Assembly (NCBI RefSeq): GCF_009730915.1
Contig: NC_052489.1
Coordinates: 5,235,622-5,299,621 of the forward strand
Direction: 5' to 3'
DNA length: 64,000 bases
Origin: Dioscorea cayenensis subsp. rotundata
Lineage: Eukaryota > Streptophyta > Magnoliopsida > Dioscoreales > Dioscoreaceae
The notes below the pieces were generated by a model. It was not told where the DNA came from, made no database searches, and saw only the letters and a list, made by a program, of their open reading frames with translations. The number at the start of each line of letters is the position of its first letter. The first letter of the stretch is position 1. Of the stretch, positions 24,940-37,415 are shown in pieces. Both the position numbers and the translations under genes were made by a program.

Positions 24940-25376
24940 TCTATGGATGCAGACGATGCCGACGTTGGCACCATCACAGTCGCGGCGCCATGTCCGCATC
25001 TCCTCACGCCCTCCTCCCAAACCACTCGCAATCTTCGCCTCCATCTCGACGGCCCCCGTTTCCTCTGCCAACCCAACCCTCTTCTCTGACTCCATCTGCA
25101 CCGTCTGCTCGCTGCTTGCCCTCTTGAAGGCCGCCGCCCTCGCTCTCCACCTTCTCTCCTCTGCCCTCGCCTCCTCCGCTATCCACCAAATCCTTGATGC
25201 CCGCACCCTTCATGGCACCATCACCACTGCGAGCTCCCTCTTCTTCGCCTGCCTCCGCAACTGCCCCCAGCGGGTACCTCAACACCACACTCACCGTCGT
25301 TGTGGCGGGGATGTCCAAGTGGCTTGATATGTATAGTGGGGTTTTGATGGTCCGAATCCTTCTCAATTGGTTTTGA
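24940..25376 (+). pseudogene. Truncated YLMG/YGGT-family gene copy
   Basis: The first frame (MQTMPTLAPSQSRR... from about 24949) has the Ser/Pro/Ala-rich leader typical of plastid-targeted YLMG1 proteins, then 'LHGTITTASSLFFACLRN'. A frameshift near 25265 moves the match to another frame, reading 'LTVVVAGMSKWLDMYSG' and 'VLMVRILLNWF', the first YGGT membrane segment. A stop follows directly where the family continues with a second YGGT repeat. Intact proteins of this family act in plastid nucleoid or thylakoid organisation. This copy is GC-rich against its AT-rich setting, truncated and frameshifted, so a pseudogene or captured fragment. Confidence 0.8.
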
Positions 25377-25741
25377 GGCTAAGTTTTAAGAGGTATCATA
25401 AGTAAAACTAAATAATATTGGTTTTAACTCAAAGTATCTCGGGTGGTTAATCCAAATTTCAAATATATGATTTGTTGTTTTAATTTTATTTTTGATTTTG
25501 TTCAGTGGTTAGATATTAAAGAAAAAAATAGCTCAAGAAAGTATTATTTTCTTTCAATTTTTTGTTTATTTTTTTCCTCATTAAGTTTTGATTCAATATT
25601 TGATTTTGTTTGTTTTATTTTTTTATCAGTACTAAATGGAGAGAGAAAAATTACAAAGATTATTTTTTTTTCATTTAAATATTTTTTATTTGAATTTTGA
25701 TTTAAGATTTGAGTTTGTTGGATTTGGTTTTTGTTTTTTTA
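25377..25741. other. T-rich spacer before the large MULE
   Basis: Very T-rich, low-complexity sequence with 'tttgattttgtttg' style repeats. No gene seen. Confidence 0.5.
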
Positions 25742-25929
25742 GGGAAAATTACTGTTCACCCCTCGTAATATTCAAAACTTCCCAAAAACCCCCTCCTACT
25801 TTTACACACCCCGGACAGCCCTTCCGTTAGTATTTAACTTCCCTTTTACCCCTACCGTTCACTTCAAAAGGGTCCATGTTGTGAAATCCCATTTTTGGCC
25901 TTGAAAATGGTGGGAAAGGATAGCGCAGA

Positions 25930-28380
25930 ATCACATCGTGTTCGACCTTTTTCAAGAGCTTTTGCTTAGACAATGCCTAGGAGTTGCATTACATCTTGTT
26001 GTTATCCTCATTTCTCCTCATTTGATTTGTTCGACTTGATTACTGCGGTTTCGTGTCTGGTGAGAATCTCTTCGTTGCTATCGGTTTGACCATTCCGCGG
26101 TGTTTATTATGGCGACTCATTTGTGGTAGTGCGGGTGAAGGTTATCATACCCGAAATATATAAATCGGTTTCTCAACGAGAAAATGAAGTTGATTTCCAT
26201 CGGATTGGTCAAGTGCACTTTATCTTCAAATGAGTCGTAGTCGATTTTATTGTCGAGGCGAGGCATGTGCCATTGTCGTCTCCGTTTGAAAAAGCGAGTT
26301 CATTTCGTTGTAAAAGTTTTTCTCGTTTATTGTTATCTATTTGTATATTTTAAATAATGTTTAAATATTTGCTATTATCCGTTTAAATATATTACTAATA
26401 TGTTTAATAATTGTCATATCCGTTTAATACTTGTCATCTCCGTTTAACATTATCTTTATATGTATAATTAATCGTATTAGCGTGTAAATTCTCAAAAGTC
26501 TGCGTAAAGCCGTGATCTTTTTGGTTTGATCTGAATTGTTGGCAGTTGCCACGTGGCAGGTGGTAAGGTTATGGTATCACGTGCATAGAATTAATGGCGG
26601 CATTAATTCTTATGCGCGATACTATAAACTATCCGAACACCCGTTCGTTGTCATCGATCGATGTGGGTCCACTTTGTGCGTTTAAATTTTTTTCTCGGAT
26701 ATGAAGAGTCGACTTGCTTGTGGACTTCACACCATAAATAACCGGGGAAGAACCCTTCCCAGTGGACAACCACTCCTCGTCAGTCACGATCCTCATCCTC
26801 CTCCCTCCTCCTCTTCCTCCTCTTCCCATGGACAACCGCTCTATCCCGAAAGGATGTTTCGTGAGCCTTCTTCCCTTATCTTGATAATCAATTAGCCGTA
26901 ATCACCCGAACTAGTTAAACTATCTTTTTCTGCCCAGAGGCGAAATGCTCTCATAATTGCACGAATCGCGGAGGATTCCCCAGCGGTGGATGGCGAGAAA
27001 GCAATTAAGGGAGCATTTCGACTAGAAATGAAAAAAAAGTTTTTCACGTGTGCGTGATTGCGGAGGATTCTCAGAGGAGGGAGATCGGGAAAGCTATCCT
27101 TTAAAGGCGAGGTTGACATTTACCCGCTGAGACTTTTACATTACCGTTTAAGAAAATGACTTCAGTGTACAACTATTACGTTCTGTGTTTAACTATCAGG
27201 ATCTTCGTTTAAGTCCGACCATGACACATTGATTATTAGTCGTTTTTCATGAATGTGTGTTGTTTAACCTTTTTTAATGTTATGCGTTATGCGAGGTTCA
27301 AGTTGATGCGCATGTTATGCGATCGTTGTGAGCGTTCGAATGTACTGAGACACTTGTTTCGATTATACGAGGTCGAGTCGTGAGTGTCAAAGTCCCGAGC
27401 GGACGTTGTAAATGTTGTAAATGTTGTAAATCTTTTATAAATAAAAATGAAATAAGCTTATTTGATTTGTGAACTTACGAAATTTAAGCAGAGACCTAGT
27501 AAAAAAACAATGTGGGAAACAAAAGAAAGTCATTGTAAACAATAGAAAAAGTTAAACAATACTCAAGTTACTCTTTAAACAATGACAACGGTGTTTAAGA
27601 AAATACGTAAAAGATGTTTAAGCAGTGACCCGGGGAGGTACCCATCTTATGCGATGTCGGTGAAAGCATTCAATTTAAACAATAACATATTATTTACATG
27701 ATATAGACTTTAGTTAAAGCAGGTTAACCGTTATTTTTAAACACTATATGTATCTGTTTAAACATAAAAAAAGCTAGCGTTTACACGAGACTCATGTTGA
27801 GTTGAGAACTTTCATTCGAACGATGACAATATATCTTCCTCATGACGATGACATATATTTCCCTTTTTGCCCTTGGGATGGAGGGAAAAAAATACGCCCG
27901 ATCACATCACGTCTAGTCTAACCTCTATCATACAATCTGTGCACTTTTTTTGTTTGCCTTTACAATCTTTGCTTTTGTTCTTTACATCTTCTACTTATTC
28001 TTCTTCGTCTTCTTTTTGTTCTTCATTTCATTTGGTTTTGATCGATTTGGTTTTCGGCCGATATATTATGGAGAGTTTTTGTGGTATTGCTAGATTCGAC
28101 GGGGAGGAAGAGTGCTAATGTTCACGGCTCGAGACTTCTTGGGAGTTGGTGTTAGGCTGAGATATGTGAGCGATGGGGTCTCGAAGTTTCTCTTGTCGGG
28201 GGTTAAGTTCATCACACGGATGGATATAAAATGGTTTGCCCGATAGAAAAGCGATGTTGACTTCCGGCGGATGTGTCGCATCCACTCCATCTTCAAATGT
28301 CTTTGTAGTTGATCTTGTCGTCGAGACGGAAAATGTGCCGTTGCCGAATCCTAATGAAAAGCGAGGTTTTACTCGTTGTA
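25930..28380 (+). other. MULE left arm, with a duplicated, degraded coding-like segment
   Basis: Two related segments lie at about 26130-26330 and 28205-28380. Both contain 'cttcaaatg', 'ttgtcgtcgag/ttgtcgaggcgag' and a 'ccgttgcc/cattgtcg' tract in the same order, and translate to related broken peptides. They look like two copies of an N-terminal transposase exon. Short frames such as MESFCGIARFDGEEEC (28068-28118) may be remnants. Nothing intact. Confidence 0.45.
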
Positions 28381-28565
28381 AGTTCCTTTTCTTTTAATTA
28401 TTCCGGTTATGCAGGGGTCAGTTATTGTTTAAATATATCAAAAGTCGTTGGTTAACATCTTGTACTAGTGGTTTACGTTATTAGTTAGCTGCTTAAGTAT
28501 TTAATTTAACGTTTAAATATTGTCATTATCAGCTTAAACATTATATTCTCAAGCTTAACGTATTG

Positions 28566-30564
28566 ATCTTTTCATTTGGTGAAGTGTTGGCGGGGAATTG
28601 ATTTTGCGAGTGCTCCCGATTCATCCCCCATGGTGACCACGGCGTTATGGGATGTCTTTCTTCCTCGTCAGATCATTCTGAAGGGCTGTCGTTGGATATT
28701 GGACAATGTTTTTGGCGATTGTCGAAACATTTTCAGAGGATGTACTTCAAATCATGCGATCAAAAAGGAATTTTTGACTTCAAATTCATAAAAGACGAAA
28801 AACATCGGGTGTTGTGGAATCTGCTGCCGAGTGGTTGTCGTTGGCGCCTTCATGCATCAAAAGAGTATAACAAAAATACTTTCGAATCAAGACAATCAAC
28901 CGTCGCACACTTGCGGTGGTGGCATAGGTTCGGCGTCACATCCGAGCGTCGAAAAATGGGTTAGCGCGACGGTGATTGAAGCTCGAGGACCGTCCCTTAT
29001 GCTGAGGCCGTCGACATTCGAGAAGGACATGTTGCGGGAACATGGTGTCCCACATACCATACAAGCGAGCTTGGTTGGGAAAAAGAGCATGCGGGTGGTC
29101 CTCGGCAGCGATGACATCTCCGGTATATTTGTTTGCTTTGGTATGTGGATAAAAGTGGCTGAGACAAATCCGGCGGTTGCGATCGTGGAAAAGAGGCGGT
29201 GATCGTTTTAAACATGCATTCTTTTCTTTCGGTAGCGTGTATTGTGGGATTCGAGAGGCTTGCAGGGCCACTTCTTTCGTTTTCTCGATGGTACCCGCCT
29301 CCTTGGAAAATATCGGGGTACACTCTTTGGGTGCAGAGGGAAAGATGGAAAATAATGGTTTTTCCACATCGCCTTGGTATAGTCGATCAGACGAGACCCG
29401 ATGCCAATTGGACTTGGTTACGTATCTAAGTTAGGCGATGCCTTATACGAGGATGGAGATTATCATGAGATAATTACCTTCGTGTCGAGACGGTCGAGGG
29501 CCTTGTGAGCGCAATGTGCGAGTCTTCCCTTCTTCGCCACATGCATCTTGTCTTCGACATTTTGGAGGCCAATTTTATGAAAGCGATGTCGGGACTTGGG
29601 AAGGCGTTGAGGGAGGAGTCTTGAGTCATATGCTTCCGCGTTGCGTGAGCATCCACGGCTAAAAGATTTCGATGATCTAGTGAGATGAGCTGCGAGCCGC
29701 ATCACTGAAGCTCATCATCTGGTTGATTAATAAATCGGATATGACACATTGGTCGAATTATCTGTTCGGAGGTGATCGTTGGGGTGAGATGTATTCAAGC
29801 GTCGTCGAGTCGTTCGATGCTTGGATCGAGGAAGCTCAAAAGTCGTTCTAGGTGACGAAAATGGTGCGACTCCGTAAGATGTCGAATGTTGGTTTACACT
29901 TAACATTTAGTGTTAACCTTTAAACATTCCCAATCTTTGTTTAATTACACTTGTCTGAATTTAAATATTAGTCCTTTCGTTTAAGTATTTACAATAATGT
30001 TTAAACATGTTTACAAATTATTTAACCGTATTTGTCTTTGTTTAACCTTATTTGCGAGTTCGAGTTGATGCGCATGTTATGTAGCTGGCGTGAGCAGCAG
30101 ACAAATGGGAGACCTACTTATGCCCGGACATACATTCCAAGGTAGAGATCATTGTTGAGGGACGGTAGAGCGTCTTAGGTGTTGGTGGTTGTGTCGATGA
30201 TCGTTCTGAGTGATCGACCGGTCGCGACAGACTACGTGGATCTAGCCATCGAGAACTTGTTCGTAGTCGAAGGTGGCGAGTTTATGGTATCCCTTGCAAA
30301 CAACGCTTGCGCGTGATAATGCGGAGACGGACACTAGCGTACATCAATTTATTAGCGGGTGCTTTCACGTCGACAATTACAAGCTGGCGTACTGAGAAGC
30401 TATATTCCCCGTACACGGCGATGGCGGGCGCTTGGGGCGGAAATCGTGAGCTTCGTTCTGACGGCACTTTGTGGCGAGAAGGCGGACTGGGCGGCCTAGG
30501 CGAAAGAGGATCGAGTCGCATGGCGTTTGATGTCATGAGTTACATTGCGACCCAGCTGCCGTGA
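28566..30564 (+). pseudogene. MudrA-like MULE transposase with SWIM zinc finger, broken frames
   Basis: Reading across frames in order gives the full MudrA series. First is the MuDR DNA-binding domain ('RWRLHASKEYNKNTFESR', then 'HTCGGG' at about 28840-28930). Next come the MULE catalytic region ('IVGFERLAGPLL', a 'LDGT/LG.YRGTLL'-like stretch near 29290-29340, and 'WTW' at about 29410) and a downstream segment ('EMYSSVVESFDAWIEEAQKS' near 29790-29850). Last is a SWIM-type finger ('WRVYGIPCKQ' at about 30270-30305). Small indels split these among three frames, and some key residues are unclear. It mobilises Mutator-type DNA in intact relatives. As written it is not functional, but see the finding on possible consensus errors. 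Confidence 0.85.
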
Positions 30565-30569
30565 ATCGG

Positions 30570-30894
30570 TCGCGATCGGCGATCTTATGATGAGCTATCG
30601 CAGACTAGGCATTGTTAATAAAAAGCTCGGCGATGACGGGGAAACATTGTGTATTGATAGGCGACTTTCCATATTTAAACAAAGACGTTGTTATTTTTAA
30701 AGCGGATACTATTTGTAATTTGAAATATTTCAGTCGATGTCTAAAGCGATATATAGTATATTTAAACAATGAAAGTGAAATGTACATTCTTTGCCATGAA
30801 TCCGAGTCGCGATCGAGCGATCTTGTAATGAAAGCTTATCGCACGACTAGGCATTGTTAATAAAGCCCGAGCGATGGCGGAAACATTGTGTATT
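30570..30894 (+). repeat. Tandem duplication flanking the nested LTR element
   Basis: A unit of about 245 bp (part X at 30570-30648, part B at 30649-30790) is followed by a second X (30815-30894). Its own B lies on the far side of the LTR element at 37416-37560. The X parts share 'gactaggcattgttaataaa'; the B parts share 'actttccatatttaaa' and 'gatatatagtatatttaaac'. The LTR element therefore landed inside the second unit of an existing tandem repeat. Confidence 0.8.
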
Positions 30895-33800
30895 TGTAAT
30901 ACTACGAACCTTCTGGATAATTCTTGGAAAAAAATATTCGGGAGTATTACTACGGTTGCGATAATATTTTTGTCTGAAGTAATTTTGGTGAAAACCCAGC
31001 GGAAAAGAAACGAGGACTTAAATGTAAAAGTTTTTAAAAAAATTTTGGGTTAAAAATAAATGAAAAGGATGGACATGAAATGTTTATGGAAGCACGAGGA
31101 CTGAAAAAGTAAGATGGAAGGGATCTTTTAAAAATGTTGTGTTATAACCTAGGGGACCGTTGGGTAATTTGAAAGGGCCTTTTGAGAATCTTATTTCATA
31201 ATTCAGGGATCATTGGTGAGTTTTTCAGGGACTGTTTTGTAAGAAAATATATTTGGAGGGATTGAAAGTGAATTTCGGCTGAAAATGTAATTTAGAGGAA
31301 AAATCTAGGGTTTGAGAAATTGTTACATCTTCTTCTCCATCTGTGCTTTCTGATAACTCGAGAAGAAAAAAATAAAATAAAAAAATGAAGAAATGAGGAG
31401 AAAAAAATGGGAGATTTGAGGGTGGGGATGGGAGATCATGGGAGGGAGTCTCATGGGAGGGATGGTTTTAGTTGGTAAGAGTTTTTTTTGGTGTATTTTT
31501 GATGAATGAGTGTATGTATGCATGTATATATGTGTATTTGATGGATTTGATGAAGATAATGATGGATTTGAGTAGAAAAAACATGTTTAATGGTTATAGA
31601 TGATTGTTGCTTCAATTTGTGTTGAAAAATCATTGTATTTGTGATGAATCTAGCTTGAATGAAGGATGAGATTTTTCGGTTTCTTTGTAGCAATTCTTTG
31701 TAGCACCGAGATTAGGGTTTAGTTTAGTTAATTAAGTTGATGATTATGATGATTAAGATGTTAATGATGATGGTTAGATTGGAATTGGTTGAGTTAGCCA
31801 AGTTGATTTGGTTGGATCAAACCAAGTTATAATGATTTGGTTGAGTTGAATTGAATTGAATTGATTGAGTTGAGTTTGATTTGGTTTTAGCGAGGGTTCG
31901 TTTTAATTGAATTGGAATTGGGTTTGGATGAGAATTAGATTGGTTGGGTTTGATTGAATTGATCACAGTGAGGGGTTTGATTAAATCGAGTTGAGTGTGG
32001 TTGGACTTGAATGGTTTGGTTGAATTGAATTAGTTGAAGTTGATTTGGGTTTTGGTTTGGATGTTGGGCTAAGGGTTTTGGGGCTGAACCAAGTTGGTTC
32101 GATATATTTTGTATAAAATTGAGTTGGTTGAGTGATTGGTTTTAATTAAAGCACTGGTTCGGTGAAATTGAGTTTGGTTCGTGAATTTGAGAACTTGGTT
32201 CGAGTGGAATTGAGGATGGTTCGAGGTTGGTCAGGAATGGTCTAGTCAGAATTGAGTTGGACTTAAGTGCGATTGGAGCCAAATTTGATTATCTAGGTCG
32301 AGGTTTGAGCAGATTGGAGTGAGTGGGCCCGATAGAGAGTTGATTATTATTTTTTGTATTTTCTTTTTGAGTTTAAATATGTTATTTATTTTTTTATTAT
32401 TATTCTATTAGGTGTTGTTCGGTCTTGGGAGGGAGTTCAGAGTCAGCGAGGAGACGAGGACACGGTGAGTTAGTGAGTGGCTATTATTTTAAATAAATGA
32501 TTAATTATTATTATTTTTGAAATAATTGTTTAATAGCTAATATTTTGGAAATAAATGTTTAAGTATTTCATTTTATCATGTTTAATTGCAGTATAAAGGT
32601 CAGAAATATACTTATATTTATTTTTCCTACAATGTGCCATGATAGCAAGTATTGATTACATCAGTTTTGTATAATTATACGTGATTTGTGAATAGTGAAA
32701 ATACATGTATATGTGATTTAATTATTCAATTCTTCTATTTATTTTTTTGATGGGTATATATGCTTTGATTTGGAGTGATTTGCGAAAACCATGTGAGCAT
32801 ATTAAAGATGTTTTATCAGCATTGTTAGTAGAATTGGTTTTCATTCTTGGTATAGGAATGGTATCATGGATCTTCTTTCGGTATTATGCATGGTTATACT
32901 TTTGGCGTTGGCTTTGTGGAAAATAATGTTTATTTCGTGATGTGAATACTTGTCACTGGAAAAGGATCACGTGATATGATTTATATCGATGGTATTATTC
33001 TTTGTGTTACTTGATGGTTTTGATGGTGACGGGCTAAGGCCCGACTCTGCAGATGGTGGGTCCCCCGCAGGCTGACCTTTAGAGGTGGCGTGGTGGACTG
33101 AGTATTGATTTCTCGAGGGGCCGGTTCGAGTGGGAGGCGGAGAGCCCACGGCGGATATTCGTCGGGTGGCCAGGGTCGTCGGCCGATGAGCCAGATGGGT
33201 CAGCGTTCAGGACATGAGTTCCTTGACGGCTCACGACCTAGCCATGCAGCTGGCGAAGGTTTAGAGAGTTTTCTAGACCATGTTATCTTTGGGTGAGCGT
33301 TGGGTATTGCGTTATTTTTGAATTTGAAATTTATGTTATTTTTTTGAATTGTGATGAGGGCGTTATCTTACAAAATTTGTGTTTTCGAGAAAATCGATTG
33401 ATGTTGATCTATGTTAATTTATGTTTCAAAAGTTCTTTAAAGATTGTATTTTGCTAAAATTCTGGTATTTTGAAAAAGTTGGAAAATTATTTGAGAAGTT
33501 GGTATTTATATACTATATACTATCATCTGTATTTAAGTATTTGAAATTATTAAGCCACTACTGGAGCCATCTGAATGTCTTTGTAGTAGGCGGGAGGCGG
33601 GGACCCTAGATTGCTCGATCGACTATAGAGCTAGTCGAGGTTGAGTCCAGGGACTGCGATGGGTCCCCCACTTTCTTTATTTCTTGTCGTTGGTGTTTGT
33701 GATCTTGTAGCGGTTGTACCCTATAATTTGAGTTATAGTATTCAGTGATATTTATGTATTTTGAACCCTGTAGTTGGTGTAAAGTTGTAAATTGTGATTT

Positions 33801-33906
33801 GTAGAGTGCGATTTTGTTTTAAAAGCAGAGTGTCGGTTTCCGATTAAAAGGGAATTTTTAAGCGATGGGTGCTACGTTACCTCGATTAGAAGAATTGGGT
33901 GTGACA
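30895..33906 (+). repeat. 5' LTR of the nested gypsy-type element
   Basis: This long terminal repeat starts TGTAATAC and ends GTGACA. It contains a long run of 'ttggttgagtt'-like words (31.7-32.3 kb), a segment that reads 'ggcccgac..gggtccc..gaggtggcgtgg' at 33.0-33.1 kb, and AT-rich identical tracts shared with the 3' copy. Confidence 0.88.
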
Positions 33907-34414
33907 TCTTTTTGGTAGTCAGTCAGTAGGGTTGAGATATCCGGTTTGGTAGAGATCGCGGGTTGTGATCCGAGCCTAAGTTAGAAGTCGATGTCTAGAC
34001 TTAGAGGTTTAGTAGGGGTTAGACAGATGGTTGAGGGCCCAATAGAAGTATTTAGAGTCTCCAATCGGGTTAAACCTAAGTTGCATGTTGGGATTGAGGG
34101 ACCCGATGAGTAGGTTTTGACATTTTGAGACAAAAGAGGTGAGTAGTGTACTTGTAATCGGGATCATGGGTTGAGATATTTCATGTGAATTGTTTTTATC
34201 CAAAAATGAGTTGACTTGAAGATGCCAAAGAAGTGTGTTTGGCATGTTGTTTGTTGATCGTACATGAGTGATTTGCAGAGTGTGATTATTTACTATTAAG
34301 CATATTTGTAGCAAGAGAAAGCGGATCTTGGAACCGATAAATGAAATTCAAAGTGATATCGAGTTGATGCGTACTAAGAAATTTCGAGGACGAAATTTTT
34401 TTAAGGGGAAGGAT
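33907..34414 (+). other. Short interior of the nested LTR element
   Basis: About 508 bp between the LTRs. It opens with a primer-site-like 'tggtagtcag' and ends with the remnant polyprotein tail and polypurine tract (34381-34413). No domain of gag or pol is complete. A short reverse open frame at 34009-34314 is not a recognised protein. Confidence 0.75.
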
Positions 34415-37400
34415 TGTAATACCTCGAACCTTTGGATAATTCTATCGAAAAATATATTCGAGGTATTACTACGATTCTGATAATATTTTTTGTATAGGAG
34501 TAATTTTTGGTGAGAAACCCAAGCGGAAAGAACGAGGACTTAAATGTAAAAGTTTTTAAAAAAATTTTGGGTTAAAAAAATAAATGAAAAGGATGGACAT
34601 GAAATGTTTATGGAAACCGAGGACTGAAAAGTAAGATGGAAGGGATCTTTTTAAAAATGTTGTGTTATAACCTCAGGGACCGTTGGGTAATTTGAAAGGA
34701 CCTTTTGAGAATACTATTTCATAATTCAGGGATCATTGGTGAGTTTTTCAGGGACTGTTTTGTAAGAAAATATATTTGGAGGGATTGAAAGTGAATTTTC
34801 GACTGAAAAATGTAATTTAGAGGAAAAAAATCTAGGGTTTGAGAAATTGTTCAAATCTTACTTACCCATCTCTGTGCTACTGATCCTGAGAAGAAAAATA
34901 AAATAAAAATGAAGAAATGAGGAGAAAAATGGGAGATTTGAGGTGGGGGATGGGAGATCACGGGAGGGAGTCCATGGGAGGATGGTTTTAGTTGGTAAGA
35001 GTTTTTTTGTGCATTTTTTGATGAATGAGTGTATGTATGCATGTATATATGTGTATTTGATGGATTTGATGAAGATAATGATGGATTTGAGTAGAAAAAC
35101 ATGTTTAATGGTTATAGATGATTGCTTGATTTGTGTTGAAAAAAATCATAGTATGTTGTGATGAATCTAGCTTGAATCGAAGGATGAGATTTTTCGGTTT
35201 TCTTGTAGCAATTACTTGTAGCCGAGATTAGGGTTTGGTTTAGTTAATTAAGTTGATGATTATGATGATTAAGATGTTAATGATGATGGTTAGATTGGAA
35301 TTGGTTGAGTTAGCCAAGTTGATTTGGTTGGATCAAACCAGAGTTATAATCGATTTGGTTGAGTTGAATTGAATTGAATTGATTGAGTTGAGTTTGATTT
35401 GGTTTAGCCCGAGTTCATTTAATTGAATTGGAATTGGGTTTGGATGAGAATTGAACTGGTTGGGTTTGATTGAATTGATCCGGTCGGGGTTTGATTACAT
35501 CAAGTTGAGTGTGGTTGGACTTGAATGGTTTGGTTGAATTGAATTAGTTGAAGTTGATTTGGGTTTGGTTTGGATGTTGGGCTAAGGGTTTTGGGGCTGA
35601 AACCAAGTTGGTTCAATATATTTTTGTATAAGAATTGAGTTGGTTCAAGGCTGATTGGTTTAATTAAACCTGGTTCGGTGAAATTGAGTTTGGTTCAGTG
35701 AATTTGAGCTTGGTTCAGATGGAATTGAGGATGGTTCGGGGTTGGTCCGAATGGTTCAGTCAAATTGAGTTGGGCTTAAGTGCAATTGGAGACCAATTTG
35801 ATTATGCAAGTCGCGTTTGAACCGGTTGGAGTGAGTGGGCGATAGAGTTGATTATTATTTTTTGTATTTTCTTTTGAGTTTAAATATGTTATTTATTTTT
35901 TTATTATTATTCTATTAGGTGTTGTTCAGGTCTTGGGAGGGAGTTCAGTGTCTAGTAAGGAACCCAAGGACACCAGTGAGTTGGTAGTGGCTATTATTTT
36001 AAATAAATGATTAATTATTATTATTTTTGAAATAATTGTTTAATGGCTAGTATTTTGGAAATAAATGTTTAAGTATTTCATTTTATCATGTTTAATTGAC
36101 GATAAAGGTCGAAATATACTTATATTTATTTTTCCTACAATGTGCCATGATAACGTGATGATTCATCGCTTTTGTATAATTATACGTATTTGTGAATAGT
36201 GAAAAATACATGTATATGTGATTTAATTATTCAATTCTTCTATTTATTTTTTTGATGGGTATATATGCTTTGATTTGGAGTGATTTACGAAACCATGTGA
36301 GCATATTAAAGATGTTTTTATCGGCGATTGTTAGTAGAATTGGTTTTCATTCTTGGTATAGGAATGGTATCATGGATCTTTACTGGTATTATGCATGGTT
36401 ATACTTTTGGCATTGGCTTTGTGGAAAATAATGTTTATTTCCAGTGATGTGAATACTTGTCTGGAAAAAGGATCCCGTGATATGATTTATATCGATGGTA
36501 TTATTCATGTATTTACTTGATGGTTTTGATGGTGACGGGCTAAGGCCCGACTACTCGATGAGTGGGTCCCCACGGGCCGACCCTTTTAGAGGTGGCGTGG
36601 TGGACCCGAGTATTGATTTCTACGAGGGCGGTTCGGGGTGGGAGCGGAGAGCCCCCGACTGGATATTCATCGGATAGTCGGGTCACGCGAGCGTGGAACC
36701 GATGGGTCAACGCTGAGGACATGAGTTCCTTGACGGCTACGAACCTAGCTGCTGACCACGCGAAGGTTTAGAGAGTTTTCTAGACTCATGTTATCTTTGG
36801 GTGAGCGTTGGGTATTGCGTTATTTTTGAATTTGAAATTTATGTTATTTTTGAATTGTGATGAGGCGTGATCTTACAAAAATTTGTGTTTTTCTGAGGAA
36901 AAATCAATTGATGTTGATCTATGTTGAATTTATGTTTCAAAAGTTCTTTAAAGATTGTATTTTTGCTAAAAATTCGGTATTTTTGAAAAAGTTGGAAAAA
37001 TTATTTGAGAAGTTGGTATTTATATACTATATATATATCAGTATTTAAGTATTTGAAATTATTAAGCCACTACTGACCAACCCGAATGCTTTGTCAGAAC
37101 TGCGGAGGCGAGGACCCTAGATTGCTCGATCGACTATAGAGCTAGTCGGGGTTGAGTCCAGGACTGCAGATGGGTCCCCCCCTTTTCTTTTATTTCTTGT
37201 ATCGTTGATTGTTGTGATCTTGTAGCGGTTGTACCATAATTTGAGTTATCAGTATTCATGATATTTATGTATTTGAACCTGTAGTTGGTGTAAAGTTGTA
37301 AATTGTGATTTAGTAGGTCTCGATTTTGTTTAAAAACAGGGTGTCGATTTCAGTTAAAGGGAATTTTTAACCGATGGGTGCCACATTTACCTCATAGAAG

Positions 37401-37415
37401 GGGTGGTGTGAGCGA
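34415..37415 (+). repeat. 3' LTR of the nested gypsy-type element
   Basis: This is the second copy of the LTR. Long AT-rich runs are identical to the 5' LTR (e.g. at 35998-36050 against 32492-32545), while differences cluster as 1-5 base indels and changes around C/G-containing words. The end is ragged ('tgtgagcga') where the 5' LTR has 'tgtgaca'. Confidence 0.87.

Larger units (their letters stand above)
30895..37415 (+). mobile_element. Non-autonomous Ty3/gypsy-type LTR element with very long LTRs
   Basis: Two direct copies of about 3.0 kb, each starting TGTAATAC, are the LTRs (30895-33906 and 34415-37415). The target duplication GTATT is present at 30890-30894 and 37416-37420. The interior is only about 508 bp. 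Just before the 3' LTR, 'atttcgaggacgaaat' followed by 'ttaaggggaagga' matches the end of plant gypsy polyproteins plus the polypurine tract. Just after the 5' LTR, 'tggtagtcag' resembles the usual tRNA-Met primer site in altered form. No gag, protease, reverse transcriptase or integrase is present, so movement would need a relative's proteins. Confidence 0.87.

Noticed and set aside
29000..29370. Reverse frames of 73-143 aa
   Set aside because: Antisense of the MudrA catalytic region, which has clear family signatures on the forward strand.
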